Part shown: in pieces, positions 43,577 through 52,276 of the stretch | How the letters are laid out: the number at the start of each line of letters is the position of its first letter | Position numbering within the stretch: the first letter of the stretch is position 1 | Assembly: GCF_039939195.1 (NCBI RefSeq) | Contig: NZ_JBDUUH010000014.1 | Location: forward strand, 99,187 to 163,186 | Source: Foliimonas ilicis | Lineage (GTDB): Bacteria > Pseudomonadota > Alphaproteobacteria > Rhizobiales > Rhizobiaceae | Length of the DNA stretch: 64,000 nt | Direction: 5' to 3' | Made by a program: the position numbers and the translations under genes | Notes under the pieces: generated by a model | What the model was told of the DNA's origin: nothing | The model's database searches: none | The model's input: only the letters and a program-made list of their open reading frames with translations

Positions 43577-44392
43577 CTATAAGAATTCAGCCGGTTCAGC
43601 CTCATGAGCTTCATGCAAGAGTGTCAAGAACGGCTTTGCATGGGGGATCACGTTTGAAGCAACTGCGGTTACTGCAATGCCGGGCGTCCATGAATTCATC
43701 ACCGCCGAACCTGATAAATCCCTGAGTTTATCCAAGGTTATTTCCTCATAGCGCTGAGGAATTGCGAGCCGGTCCAGTTGCCGTTGAATCATACTCATCA
43801 TGGTGCCCTGCAGCATCTCGGCCTTGGGCCAGATAACAGCTTCACCATCCCAGAAGACAAGGTTCCATATGGTCGCCTCACTCAGTCGACCGTGCCTATC
43901 CATGAATGCAGCGTCGTCAAAGCCCTCCCGTATGGCCTGGTGCAGATAGTAGGTTTTGCCAGCCTCGCCGACATGCTTGATGGCTGCGTGCGGTCTCTCG
44001 TGCTCAACCACGCTCAGCCGCAGCGGACCCTTTGGCCCGTTGGAAGGCGCGCCTGTTCTGACGAGAAAGTCCGGCTTCACGTTCATACTGTCGGCAGTGA
44101 ATTCGCCGTTGCGCGAAAAGACCGTGACCGTCAACGACAGATTCCCCGGACCATCGTCGATTGCCGCCTTGATGAAAGACCGCAATTGGTCGTCAGGCAG
44201 CGCTTGGCCAAAAAATTCAAGAGAGGCATTGCGCAAACGCGCCAGATGCAGGTCCAATCCTTTAATTTTACGGTTTCTGACCTGCATTGCCGTGAAATGC
44301 GCAAACCCCGCAAAGGCCAAGGGCGTCAGTTCTACTGCAGTCGCTGGACGACCATTGATCTGGGCTGGATAAAGGCTGGTTTCGATAGACAT
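43577..44392 (-). CDS. Class IV aminotransferase (BCAT/DAAT fold)
   Basis: A 271-residue PLP enzyme. The catalytic Lys is in EAGKTYYLHQAIREG, and FMDRHGRLSEATIWNLVFWDG matches the conserved class IV block (S-E-x-T-x-x-N-x-x). The family makes or uses branched-chain or D-amino acids or cleaves aminodeoxychorismate; this one cannot be placed further. Start at 44392 follows CAGGAG. It is divergent from a MerR-family gene, and a typical MerR promoter with a 19-base spacer lies in front of it. Confidence 0.85.
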   Translation of the reverse strand: MSIETSLYPAQINGRPATAVELTPLAFAGFAHFTAMQVRNRKIKGLDLHLARLRNASLEFFGQALPDDQLRSFIKAAIDDGPGNLSLTVTVFSRNGEFTADSMNVKPDFLVRTGAPSNGPKGPLRLSVVEHERPHAAIKHVGEAGKTYYLHQAIREGFDDAAFMDRHGRLSEATIWNLVFWDGEAVIWPKAEMLQGTMMSMIQRQLDRLAIPQRYEEITLDKLRDLSGSAVMNSWTPGIAVTAVASNVIPHAKPFLTLLHEAHEAEPAEFL

Positions 44393-44431
44393 GATTTTGC
44401 TCCTGGGTGTGTTCACACGAAAGAGCAAAGG

Positions 44432-44462
44432 TCTTAGGGTCTGACAGCGCCGTCAGAGTCAA
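44432..44462 (-). promoter_or_regulatory. MerR-type promoter with 19-base spacer for the aminotransferase gene
   Basis: On the minus strand the -35 box TTGACT (44457-44462) and the -10-like box CTAAGA (44432-44437) are separated by exactly 19 bases that hold the dyad CTGAC-GGCGCT-GTCAG. Overlong spacers with a dyad are the mark of promoters that MerR proteins untwist for activation. Confidence 0.75.
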
Positions 44463-44482
44463 GAGCGCTGCAGGGGCATGAA

Positions 44483-44836
44483 ATGAAGATAGGCGAACTA
44501 TCGCGGCGTACGGGCGTAAGCATCCGAATGCTGCGCTACTATGAAATTGAAGGACTCCTGAAGCCGCAGCGTACAGAAAGCGGCTATCGGGACTATGATT
44601 TGGCGGAGGTGCGGACCGTAGAGCGGATCAAGCTGCTCGGCTCTGCGGGTATGACCCTTGCGACGATCCAGCAGTTTTTGCCCTGCGTACGAGGGAATGG
44701 CCCCATCTTCGAACCATGCGATGAACTTCGTAACGTTTTGCGCGAACAAATCCACCTGATTGACCAGAATTCGGAAAAACTGGCTCAAAGCCGAAAAATA
44801 TTGGGAAGTTTCCTGCTAGAAATCGAGCGAACCTGA
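44483..44836 (+). CDS. MerR-family transcriptional regulator
   Basis: A 117-residue regulator with the N-terminal winged helix (MKIGELSRRTGVSIRMLRYY), wing arginine region SGYRDYDLAEV and a C-terminal coiled coil (about 80-112). Two Cys (in FLPCVRGNG and FEPCDE) are common in this non-metal subgroup, so metal sensing is not implied. Divergent from the class IV aminotransferase gene and very likely its activator. Confidence 0.9.
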   Translation: MKIGELSRRTGVSIRMLRYYEIEGLLKPQRTESGYRDYDLAEVRTVERIKLLGSAGMTLATIQQFLPCVRGNGPIFEPCDELRNVLREQIHLIDQNSEKLAQSRKILGSFLLEIERT

Positions 44837-44928
44837 GAGACTCGTTCGCCCCGGCCGCGAATGCCAATCGGATCGGACGGCGGCAAATGTCGATCATTAC
44901 GGCCGCTCTCGGAGCCGCGTATTTCCGC

Positions 44929-45141
44929 CTACATGCGCGAGCCGACTACGGCGCCTGCTGCTGCACCGCCCAGACCGCCGACGACTGCACCGGCCGATCC
45001 AGCAACGGCGGAACCGGCAAGCGCGCCTGTACCCGCGCCGATCGCTGCACCGGTAGCCGTCCTCATGGCTTGCGATGAGCCGCAACCAGCGAGTGAAAAG
45101 GCGACGAGCGAAACTGCGACGATACGGTACATATTGGACAT
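44929..45141 (-). CDS. Glycine-zipper lipoprotein
   Basis: A 70-residue protein with a lipoprotein signal (VAVSLVAFSLAGC; Cys is the lipid site) and a Gly/Ala-rich zipper (GAAIGAGTGALAGSAVAG and a second run) that can form membrane-inserting helices. It resembles the short entericidin/OsmB-like lipoproteins. Start at MSNMYRIVAV; a Met six codons earlier is possible. Confidence 0.7.
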   Translation of the reverse strand: MSNMYRIVAVSLVAFSLAGCGSSQAMRTATGAAIGAGTGALAGSAVAGSAGAVVGGLGGAAAGAVVGSRM

Positions 45142-45337
45142 CCGACGGTAAGCAATCATGCCGGAAGCCTAGGCAATCGAGGTTAACAGGAGCTTTCCAA
45201 AGTTCGGACTGGCATTGGAAGCTGACACGCTGTTCTCCCTTAATGGGGCGATCAAAAGTCTGACATCTCAGAAAGGCAAAGGTTGGCCTCGCGCTATGCG
45301 TGTGCATAATGGCAAGCATTCGAAGGAGGAACGCCAT

Positions 45338-45694
45338 ATGAAAATGATTGTACTGGCTGGCCTTGTGCTTGGTTTTTCGTTCACCCCAAATGTAGTGTCC
45401 GCTCAGGGGCTGGACCCGATGTGGTCCGGACAAACGGGCATGAGCACCATGAACAATCAAGTTACCCGCGAGATGATGAACAGGCATAACAAGAAGAATC
45501 AGCGGCGCAGCAAAGCGACACGCGCCAGCGTTGCATGTTCTCCGGATTCAATGCCGGCAGCCCAGCGCCGTCAGTTAAACACACGCGCTGCCCAGATCAT
45601 GCAACGACAAGGCAAAGCAGCAGCGGTGGCTTATGCCCGCAAGCAGGGAATGGCTTATCGCAAGAAGTTGCAGGCGCAGGGCATTTGCCCTTGA
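45338..45694 (+). CDS. Exported basic protein, unknown function
   Basis: A 118-residue protein with a signal peptide (MKMIVLAGLVLGFSFTPNVV, cleavage near SA-QG). The mature part is rich in Arg, Lys and Gln (RHNKKNQRRSKATRASVACS) and carries two Cys. ATG at 45338 has a perfect AAGGAGG site. A rho-independent terminator follows about 50 bases after its stop. I do not recognise the family. Confidence 0.65.
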   Translation: MKMIVLAGLVLGFSFTPNVVSAQGLDPMWSGQTGMSTMNNQVTREMMNRHNKKNQRRSKATRASVACSPDSMPAAQRRQLNTRAAQIMQRQGKAAAVAYARKQGMAYRKKLQAQGICP

Positions 45695-45740
45695 TCGCTC
45701 AACGATGGGTTGAAGGGCGCCTTTGACGGCGCCATCCAAA

Positions 45741-45764
45741 AAGGCCGCGCGCTCGGCCTTTTTT
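45741..45764 (+). terminator. Rho-independent terminator
   Basis: AAGGCCG and CGGCCTT pair around CGCGCT, followed by TTTT; a run of A on the left could make it work in both directions. It separates the exported basic protein gene from the zinc-ribbon gene. Confidence 0.75.
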
Positions 45765-45808
45765 GTGTCTGATGATTTGGGTATGCTGCGCGTCTGGAGG
45801 TCGTTGAA

Positions 45809-46021
45809 ATGCCTGAGACACGATTGGACAACAAGCTCGACTGCAAGCAATGCGGAAAAATCCACATGGATATTCCAGACCATCCTGACGATGAAACAAT
45901 CATATTATGCAGTGACTGCGGATCGCCGCTGGGAACATGGGGCGAGCTTCAAACGGACTTTTACAAGCAGATTGGCGACGGGGTGCTTGATCTAAAGAGG
46001 GGTCAGATTTTCAAGAAATGA
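45809..46021 (+). CDS. Small zinc-ribbon protein
   Basis: A 70-residue protein with two Cys pairs (LDCKQCGK and LCSDCGSP) that form one zinc ribbon. The start has CTGGAGG ten bases upstream. Such proteins may bind nucleic acid or partner proteins; nothing further can be said. Confidence 0.7.
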   Translation: MPETRLDNKLDCKQCGKIHMDIPDHPDDETIILCSDCGSPLGTWGELQTDFYKQIGDGVLDLKRGQIFKK

Positions 46022-46140
46022 CGCCCGGCAGCAACATAAGAGCCAATTTTCTTTGCCTATTCATCTATTTGAATGATTTTTTACCCGGATTGGCGTATTA
46101 TCCTACCTCGCGCGCTACATTGCGTTGACGGGGGAATCTC

Positions 46141-46365
46141 ATGGCGTCGTTACGAAAGACGCACTTGTTCTATCTAAAGAAGATCAGCCAGTCGAAGTGC
46201 CGGCTTCCGCTTTACCAAAAGCAGATCAGAGACTTGGCTGCGAGAGGTTATGTTCGGCTCACCGATCCCGACGATTCGGGCGACTGCATAGTCAACATAA
46301 CGTCCAAGGGGCTTAACGCGCTCGAAATCTCAAGTCCTCGGCCATATCCCGCTAACGTCCTGTAA
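46141..46365 (+). CDS. Small hypothetical protein, possible winged-helix fragment
   Basis: A 74-residue frame starting at 46141 after GGGGGAA. The middle (PLYQKQIRDLAARGYVRLTD quoted in part, then CIVNITSKGLNALE) has the look of a winged-helix end (helix, turn, two strands), as in small MarR-type proteins. It may be a short intact gene or the remnant of a longer one. Confidence 0.5.
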   Translation: MASLRKTHLFYLKKISQSKCRLPLYQKQIRDLAARGYVRLTDPDDSGDCIVNITSKGLNALEISSPRPYPANVL

Positions 46366-46530
46366 CTTCCCCACTTACCGAACTGCGATCGATGCGTGAC
46401 GGGTTGCTGCGGCTGAAATCAGCGGGCGAGCAAATCCACCTTGGTCCAATCGATTGAATCACGATTTCAGTACACAATCCTGGATGCTGCTTGACGGCTT
46501 CAATCGCCATAAGATACAGCGCTTAAATCA

Positions 46531-46545
46531 TGACCAATTGAGTCA
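46531..46545 (+). promoter_or_regulatory. RirA-type iron box upstream of the TonB receptor gene
   Basis: TGACCAATTGAGTCA fits the TGA-N9-TCA form of the iron-responsive operator bound by RirA in Rhizobiales. It lies 62 bases before the receptor start, where a promoter would be. This suggests repression in iron-rich cells. Confidence 0.5.
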
Positions 46546-46607
46546 TATTAAAGCCAGCCCTTCCTTTTCGGACAGCCAGCGAATGCCGAATTTCGAAGGG
46601 GGTTATC

Positions 46608-48914
46608 ATGTCTACACGTCGCTTCGGCCGCGTCTCGCGGTCGTGTTTTCTGCTGGCCGGAGTTTCCGCGCTCTGCCTGCAATCGCCAGAAGTCGCATTG
46701 GCGCAGAGTGCCGCAACCGACGCCAATGCATCCGGGCAGTATGAACCGCTGATCAATGCCGACGAGCAGATCCAGCTCGACCAGATTACCATTGTCGCGG
46801 CCCGCACCAAGGGCAATGTGCTGGATGTGCCGATGACGGTGTCGGTCATCGACCGCGCGACGCTTCAGCGCCATGTCGTTCGCGACATTCAGGACATGGT
46901 TCGCTATGAGCCGGGCATCAGCGTCACGCGCCAGACCTCGCTGACCAATCCATTCGGGCAGCTTACCGGCTTCAACATTCGAGGCATGGGCGGCAACCGG
47001 GTACAGATGCTCGTCGATGGTTCGCGCGTTCAGGAGCAGATCACAGATGGCAGCCGCGATCTGGTCGACCCGTTCACCGTCAGAAGCGTTGAAATTGTGC
47101 GCGGCCCGAACTCCGTGCTTCAGGGTGCCGACGCGCTGGGCGGCGTCGTTTCCTTCCGCACGCTCGACCCGACCGACATTCTCGATGGTACCAAACCTTG
47201 GGCGGTCGAGATCAAAACGGCCTATGACAGCTATGACGATTCATTCCGCAAGCAGGCAACGGCTGCCGCCGAAGCGGGTGACTTCAAGTTTCTCGCCAGC
47301 TTTGGCCATCTCGGCGCTTCCGAAGGCGATTTCAGCAATGGCCGCGCCGATGGCGGCCAGTGGGGTTGCCCGAGAGAGACGATCTGGCCTTGCAACAAGG
47401 CGTTCCCGGCAGACACCGATTCCTACAACGGCCTGATGAAGCTGCAGTGGAACCCGACTGAAGATCACGAATTCAAGCTGACCGGCGAGTGGTTCAACCG
47501 CAAGACCTCCATCGAGCAGAAATACGACAGTTCCGCTGCGTTCGGCGGCTATACCAATGATAGCTGGCAGCGCGACCTCGACATGGAACGCTATCGTTTC
47601 GCGCTCGATCACAAATGGACCGTCAACGCCGGCTGGCTCGATGAGCTGAACTGGCGCGTCTCCTATTCTCCGCAGAAGCGCAACACGTTCAGCAATCAGT
47701 TCCGCACCTATCCGACGCGCGAGCAGCAGAACATTCAGATTCGCAATTACAGTGAAAACTTCCTCGAAGCGGATATTCAGGCGAACTCGTCATTCGAGCT
47801 TGGCGGCGTCTCCCACAATCTCACCTATGGTTTCGACGGCGATTTGACGAAGACCGATTATGCCGGCGAAAACATCACCAACAATCTGACGACCGGCACC
47901 TCGACCACAGTAACCAATCAGGGCTTCAATTTCCCGAAGGTCGATACGGTTCGCGCCGACATCTATGTTCAGGACGAAATAAAGCTGCTCGACGACCGTC
48001 TGACGATCTCGCCCGGATTGCGTCTTGCCAACTACTCCATCAATCCAACCGGCGATGACGACTATTCGCCCCTGCCCGGCTTCGAACCGCGCAAGATCGA
48101 GGAAACCAAGCTCATCAAGCGCATCAGCGCGATGTATGATCTGAACGACACCTATTCGCTCTACGCCGGATACGGCGAGGGCTTCAAAATGCCGACCTCG
48201 CAGCAGCTTTTCGTTTCATCGCTGTCCATCGGCTCGACCGGTTTCGTCGAGGTTATCCCGAACCCGAATTTGAAGCCTGAATATGTGCGCAGCTATGAAG
48301 CAGGCATTCGCGGAAAACTCGACCGCGGATATTTCAGCCTGACCGGCTTTTATGCCGACTACAAGGATTTCATCCGCTCGCTTCAACCGGTGCCGGGCGC
48401 AGCCGACAAATACACATCCGACAATGTCGAGAATGTACGCATCTGGGGCGTCGAGTTCGGCGGCGAGTACGAAGTCTATGACGACATCTTCGTGAATGCC
48501 GCATTGTCCTATCAGAAGGGCAAGCAGCGCATTTCCTCCGGCGCGGAAGAAACGGCTTTCGACGGCGCGGTGCCGCTGACCGCCGTACTCGGCCTGCGTT
48601 ACCTTATCCCGGAATGGAACCTCGAAACCGAATTCGTGGGCACATTCGCCAAAGGGGTTAGCGAACGTTCGGATCCGAATGCGTTCAAGCCCGGCGGCTA
48701 CGCGGTGTTCGATGCCTATGCCAAATGGTCGCCGACCAAGAATGTCGATCTCGATTTCGGCATCCAGAACATTTTCGACCGTCGCTATTTCCCCAACACC
48801 ATCGCCGGCACGATCACCAACACGATCCTGCCTTCGGTCGCCAATGCGAACCCGCCGGAAATGCAGATCGCACCCGGCCGCACCTTCAAGCTCGGCGCGA
48901 CGGTTCGCTTCTGA
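46608..48914 (+). CDS. TonB-dependent outer-membrane receptor, hemin type
   Basis: A 768-residue receptor: signal peptide (about 1-32), TonB box region (about 55-65, QITIVAAR), plug domain (about 70-185, VDGSRVQEQ and SVEIVRGPNSVLQGADALGG) and a 22-strand barrel ending in GATVRF with terminal Phe. In hemin receptors a FRAP motif and an NPNL motif frame a conserved His. Here they read GFKMPTSQQLF and PNPNLKPEYVRSYEAG, with no His between. So the ligand is heme-like by family but the binding mode may differ. Start has CGAAGGGGG. Heads the unit with an ABC transporter, a HemS-like and a ChaN-like gene. Confidence 0.88.
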   Translation: MSTRRFGRVSRSCFLLAGVSALCLQSPEVALAQSAATDANASGQYEPLINADEQIQLDQITIVAARTKGNVLDVPMTVSVIDRATLQRHVVRDIQDMVRYEPGISVTRQTSLTNPFGQLTGFNIRGMGGNRVQMLVDGSRVQEQITDGSRDLVDPFTVRSVEIVRGPNSVLQGADALGGVVSFRTLDPTDILDGTKPWAVEIKTAYDSYDDSFRKQATAAAEAGDFKFLASFGHLGASEGDFSNGRADGGQWGCPRETIWPCNKAFPADTDSYNGLMKLQWNPTEDHEFKLTGEWFNRKTSIEQKYDSSAAFGGYTNDSWQRDLDMERYRFALDHKWTVNAGWLDELNWRVSYSPQKRNTFSNQFRTYPTREQQNIQIRNYSENFLEADIQANSSFELGGVSHNLTYGFDGDLTKTDYAGENITNNLTTGTSTTVTNQGFNFPKVDTVRADIYVQDEIKLLDDRLTISPGLRLANYSINPTGDDDYSPLPGFEPRKIEETKLIKRISAMYDLNDTYSLYAGYGEGFKMPTSQQLFVSSLSIGSTGFVEVIPNPNLKPEYVRSYEAGIRGKLDRGYFSLTGFYADYKDFIRSLQPVPGAADKYTSDNVENVRIWGVEFGGEYEVYDDIFVNAALSYQKGKQRISSGAEETAFDGAVPLTAVLGLRYLIPEWNLETEFVGTFAKGVSERSDPNAFKPGGYAVFDAYAKWSPTKNVDLDFGIQNIFDRRYFPNTIAGTITNTILPSVANANPPEMQIAPGRTFKLGATVRF

Positions 48915-48985
48915 TCTGAAACTCACACAACTCCATACGGCGCGGGGCGCGCGACATCGCCCTGCGCCAAACAAGGAAAACTGCC

Positions 48986-50710
48986 GTGGCTGATGTCCTT
49001 CGCCAGTTCGCTCGCCTTTTAAAGCTCTGCATATCGGGCAAGGGCGGCAAGATCAGCCTGATCTACCTTGCGGTGATCATCGCGCTGCAACTGGGCGGAA
49101 TTTACTTCACCATCCGGCTCGTAAACTGGACCTCAGCGTTTTACGGGGCGCTGGAAAAGGTCGATGCTGGAGCAGCTCTTTGGCAGATCGGCGTCTTTGC
49201 TACGATCGTCGGGCTGAACTCCATTCGCGGGCTTTCCGCCGATTATCTGCAGAAGATACTTCACATCAAATGGCGCCAATCGCTGACCGATGCCGCACTG
49301 AATTCCTGGCTGTCGAACCGCGCCTATTGGCGCTTGGCGCAAGGCGAACGGGGCCACGATGTCGACAATCCTGACCAGAGAATTGCCGATGATTGCGGGC
49401 TGTTCGTCAAAGGCATTCTCGATGAAGGCATCGAACTCATTACCAAGATCGTCGGCATTTTCTCCTATCTGATTTTGCTTTGGGGCCTCTCGACATTCGC
49501 GCTCAACTTCTCGCTGTTCGGCTTAGATGTTTCGATCCCGCGCTACATGGTTTGGGCCGCCTTCATCTATGTCGCCCTTTCGAGCGGCCTGACGCATCTG
49601 CTTGGCAAACCGCTGAAATCGCTGATCTACACCCAGCAGAAACGCGAAGCCGATTTTCGCTTTTCGATGGCGCGCATTCGCCAGTCGGCGGACGAAATCG
49701 CACTTATGGGCGGCGAAAATGTCGAGCGGAAGGGTCTGAACCGCCGTTTCGACGGAATTTCGGGAAATTGGCGCAAGCTGGCGTCGCGTGAATTCCTGCT
49801 CGGCTGTTTTACATTTCCCTATCAGCACACTGTTCTGCGCATTCCGCTGTTTGTCGCCCTGCCCGCTTTCTTTGCCGGGAACATCGCGCTCGGCGGCCTC
49901 ATGCAGATCGCGATGGCCTTCTCCAATGTCGTGACGACGCTGTCCTGGTTCATCTTTTCCTATAAGCCGCTGTCCAATCTCGTCGCCGCATCTTCGCGCC
50001 TCGCCGGATTTCTGACGGCGACGAAATCGGCGAACGAACGCCTGTCCGGAATCGAGCGTGCACAATCGATTTCCGGCCTTCATCTGCGCCAACTCGTGCT
50101 GCGCACGCCGCAGGGAACCGACATGCTTTCGGTGCCGCGTCTCGACATCAGCCCCGGCGAAACCGTCTTGCTGCGCGGTCGCTCCGGGCTTGGCAAGACG
50201 ACGCTGATGAAGGCGCTGGCTGGAGGTTGGAGCGACGGCGAAGGGCGCATCCATATGCCGACCGCAAGCACACTCTTCCTCTCGCAGAAGCCTTATTTTC
50301 CGCAAGGCGATATATTCGCGGCTGTCGCCTATCCGGCGTCATCCGAGAACTTCAAACAGGATGATCTGCACCGCGCCATCGAAGCCGTTGGGCTAGGAAG
50401 CAACGATGTGCTCCACCAGGCCGACCTGGAGTTCGACCACTCCAGCCTTTCAGGCGGCGAGCAGCAACGTCTGGCGCTGGCGCGCGCCCTGCTTCTCAAG
50501 CCCGAATGGCTGTTCCTCGATGAAGCGACAAGCGCGCTTGATGAAGAGGCCGAGGCACAACTAATCTCGCTGCTGCGCAGCGAATTACCGAACGCGACCT
50601 TCGTCATCATTTCACATCGAAGTACAGCAGCATTGGCCGGCAGGCGCATCATCGACCTCGACCCGCAAGCAGAACCGTCCGCAAAAACCTTGAAATTTCA
50701 GTACGCATAG
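48986..50710 (+). CDS. SbmA/BacA-fold ABC transporter with fused ATPase
   Basis: A 574-residue protein. The N-terminal half (about 1-340) has six predicted helices and the block LIYTQQKREADFRFSMARIR with ADEIALMGGEN, the signature of the SbmA/BacA (ABC_membrane_2) fold. The C-terminal ATPase has Walker A RGRSGLGKTT (about 394-403), signature LSGGEQQR (about 487) and Walker B WLFLDEATSALDEE (about 505). Proteins of this build, such as Rv1819c, bring cobalamin and bleomycin into the cell although they look like exporters. It lies 71 bases after the receptor gene and 8 before the HemS-like gene, so it is likely the inner-membrane step of the same pathway. Confidence 0.85.
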   Translation: MADVLRQFARLLKLCISGKGGKISLIYLAVIIALQLGGIYFTIRLVNWTSAFYGALEKVDAGAALWQIGVFATIVGLNSIRGLSADYLQKILHIKWRQSLTDAALNSWLSNRAYWRLAQGERGHDVDNPDQRIADDCGLFVKGILDEGIELITKIVGIFSYLILLWGLSTFALNFSLFGLDVSIPRYMVWAAFIYVALSSGLTHLLGKPLKSLIYTQQKREADFRFSMARIRQSADEIALMGGENVERKGLNRRFDGISGNWRKLASREFLLGCFTFPYQHTVLRIPLFVALPAFFAGNIALGGLMQIAMAFSNVVTTLSWFIFSYKPLSNLVAASSRLAGFLTATKSANERLSGIERAQSISGLHLRQLVLRTPQGTDMLSVPRLDISPGETVLLRGRSGLGKTTLMKALAGGWSDGEGRIHMPTASTLFLSQKPYFPQGDIFAAVAYPASSENFKQDDLHRAIEAVGLGSNDVLHQADLEFDHSSLSGGEQQRLALARALLLKPEWLFLDEATSALDEEAEAQLISLLRSELPNATFVIISHRSTAALAGRRIIDLDPQAEPSAKTLKFQYA

Positions 50711-50718
50711 GAATTGCC

Positions 50719-51441
50719 ATGACCGCACGCATCCATCACAGGCGCGAACGCCTCGACATTTCTCCCATCGAAATCCTCGAACGTTTGCCATCCATCGGCC
50801 GGTTGATGATCAATTCCGAAAATCTCGGCGCGACGCATGAGCGGATCGGCAAGGTCGAAAAGGTGCGGCTCGTAGATGGATGGATCATCTGCGAAGGCAC
50901 TGAGCACAATTCACGTATCGAACTTGCCGCCATCGACACGATCATCGTCGATCGAACGAGTGTAATGCGTGAAAAATCCTATCCGCGTATCGAATTGCGC
51001 GACAAAGACGTCAAAAACATCTGCAATATTACCGGTTTCGAGGGGCTGGAGCCGTTCGATGCCGTGCTTGGTGAATTTCCGCAAGGCAGCGAACTTCCAA
51101 TCGAAGAACGAAAGAGCGGCACTTCTGCCGAGCGCAAGGAACTGGACGAAAACGATATGGGCCTGACGCCATTCTCGGCAGCCGAACGAAATGGCGGGCG
51201 GATCAGCATCGAGTTCCATCAACCCTCCTTCCGGCAGACGTGGCAAGGTGACGTGCCGAAAATCAATCCTGCCATGGGCTATATCAACGTCATCCTGCCG
51301 GATTTCCATCTGCATCTGCAGGGCGGATCAGTTACAGGCTGGCAGCGTGAAGATGATGACGAACAAACACGCTTCATTGCCGTTGGCGCAGAGGGCGAAA
51401 AAGGCCTCATCGTCTCCGGCGCAACGTCAAATTTCGGCTGA
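50719..51441 (+). CDS. HemS/ChuX-like heme-handling protein, tentative
   Basis: A 240-residue protein. The stretch ILERLPSIGRLMINSE followed by THERIGKVEKV lines up with the HemS/HmuS/ChuX block in which an invariant His (VHEK) binds or approaches heme; then a beta-rich part (GWIICEG, IELAAIDTIIVD) and a second region with GYINVILPDFHLHLQGG. The resemblance is by eye. It starts 8 bases after the ABC gene and lies 4 bases before the ChaN-like gene, which supports a role in heme transfer or breakdown. Confidence 0.55.
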   Translation: MTARIHHRRERLDISPIEILERLPSIGRLMINSENLGATHERIGKVEKVRLVDGWIICEGTEHNSRIELAAIDTIIVDRTSVMREKSYPRIELRDKDVKNICNITGFEGLEPFDAVLGEFPQGSELPIEERKSGTSAERKELDENDMGLTPFSAAERNGGRISIEFHQPSFRQTWQGDVPKINPAMGYINVILPDFHLHLQGGSVTGWQREDDDEQTRFIAVGAEGEKGLIVSGATSNFG

Positions 51442-51445
51442 CATC

Positions 51446-52276
51446 ATGACCGATCATTGGACCCACCCTGTCGCGACATGGCTCGATCCCGACACCGGAA
51501 ATCTGCTCGATCATCCGCAACTCATGCAGGAGGTTTCGCAAAGCAATGTCCTGCTGCTCGGCGAAACGCATGACCGCTACGACATTCATCGCTGGCAGCT
51601 TCATATCTGCGCAGCGATGCGCGCCTATCGCAACGAGATTGCCGTGGGCTTCGAGATGTTTCCGCGCCGGGTCCAGCCCGTGCTCGACGATTGGGTTGCG
51701 GGAAAGCTGAACCAGAATACTTTTCTCGAAACCGTCGAATGGAGCAAGGTCTGGGGCTTTGCGCCCGAACTCTACCTACCGCTCTTCCACTTCTGTCGCG
51801 AGTTCGGTGTGCCCATGCTGGCGCTCAACTGCTACCGCGAATTGGTGACGCGCGTCGGCAAGGAAGGCTGGGACGCAATACCGGCCGATGAGCGCGATGG
51901 GTTGACGCCGTCTGCCGCCGCCACGCCAGCCTATCGGCAATATCTTTTCGACATAACCGGCGGCGGATCGCCATCCCGAAAAGTGCAATCAGCAGATGCG
52001 CCCGAATTCGACCGTTTCGTGAGAGCGCAGCAGACTTGGGACCGCGCCTTCGCCTGCAACATCGCCAATGCGCTCGAAGTCGAAAACCCGCCGCTGGTGA
52101 TTGGAATTATCGGCCGCGGACATCTCGAATACGGCCACGGCACGCCGTTTCAGCTACAACACCTCGGAATAGACAAGGTGATTACTCTGCTGCCCAGCGA
52201 CGAGCCGCCGCCTATCAATCAAGATATAATGGGCATTGCGAGAGCGATTTTCCGCCTGCAACCTGATCAATCCTGA
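51446..52276 (+). CDS. ChaN-family protein (DUF399)
   Basis: A 276-residue protein with the ChaN hallmarks: LLLGETHDRYDIHRWQ near residue 33 (Glu, His, Asp) and AVGFEMFPRRVQPVLDDW, plus the late IIGRGHLEYGHGTP that contains a conserved His. ChaN of Campylobacter binds two stacked heme molecules and is iron-regulated. No lipobox is seen here, so this form is cytosolic or periplasmic without an anchor; a signal peptide is not evident. Last gene of the four-gene heme-type unit. Confidence 0.8.
   Translation: MTDHWTHPVATWLDPDTGNLLDHPQLMQEVSQSNVLLLGETHDRYDIHRWQLHICAAMRAYRNEIAVGFEMFPRRVQPVLDDWVAGKLNQNTFLETVEWSKVWGFAPELYLPLFHFCREFGVPMLALNCYRELVTRVGKEGWDAIPADERDGLTPSAAATPAYRQYLFDITGGGSPSRKVQSADAPEFDRFVRAQQTWDRAFACNIANALEVENPPLVIGIIGRGHLEYGHGTPFQLQHLGIDKVITLLPSDEPPPINQDIMGIARAIFRLQPDQS

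Noticed and set aside
45075..45263. Short plus-strand frames opposite the glycine-zipper lipoprotein gene
   Set aside because: They are antisense to a frame with a clear lipobox and have no ribosome site.
40466..46450. Prophage or integrative element at tRNA-Ser with flanking attachment sites
   Set aside because: I found no second copy of the tRNA 3-prime end and no integrase, so only an accessory region is claimed.
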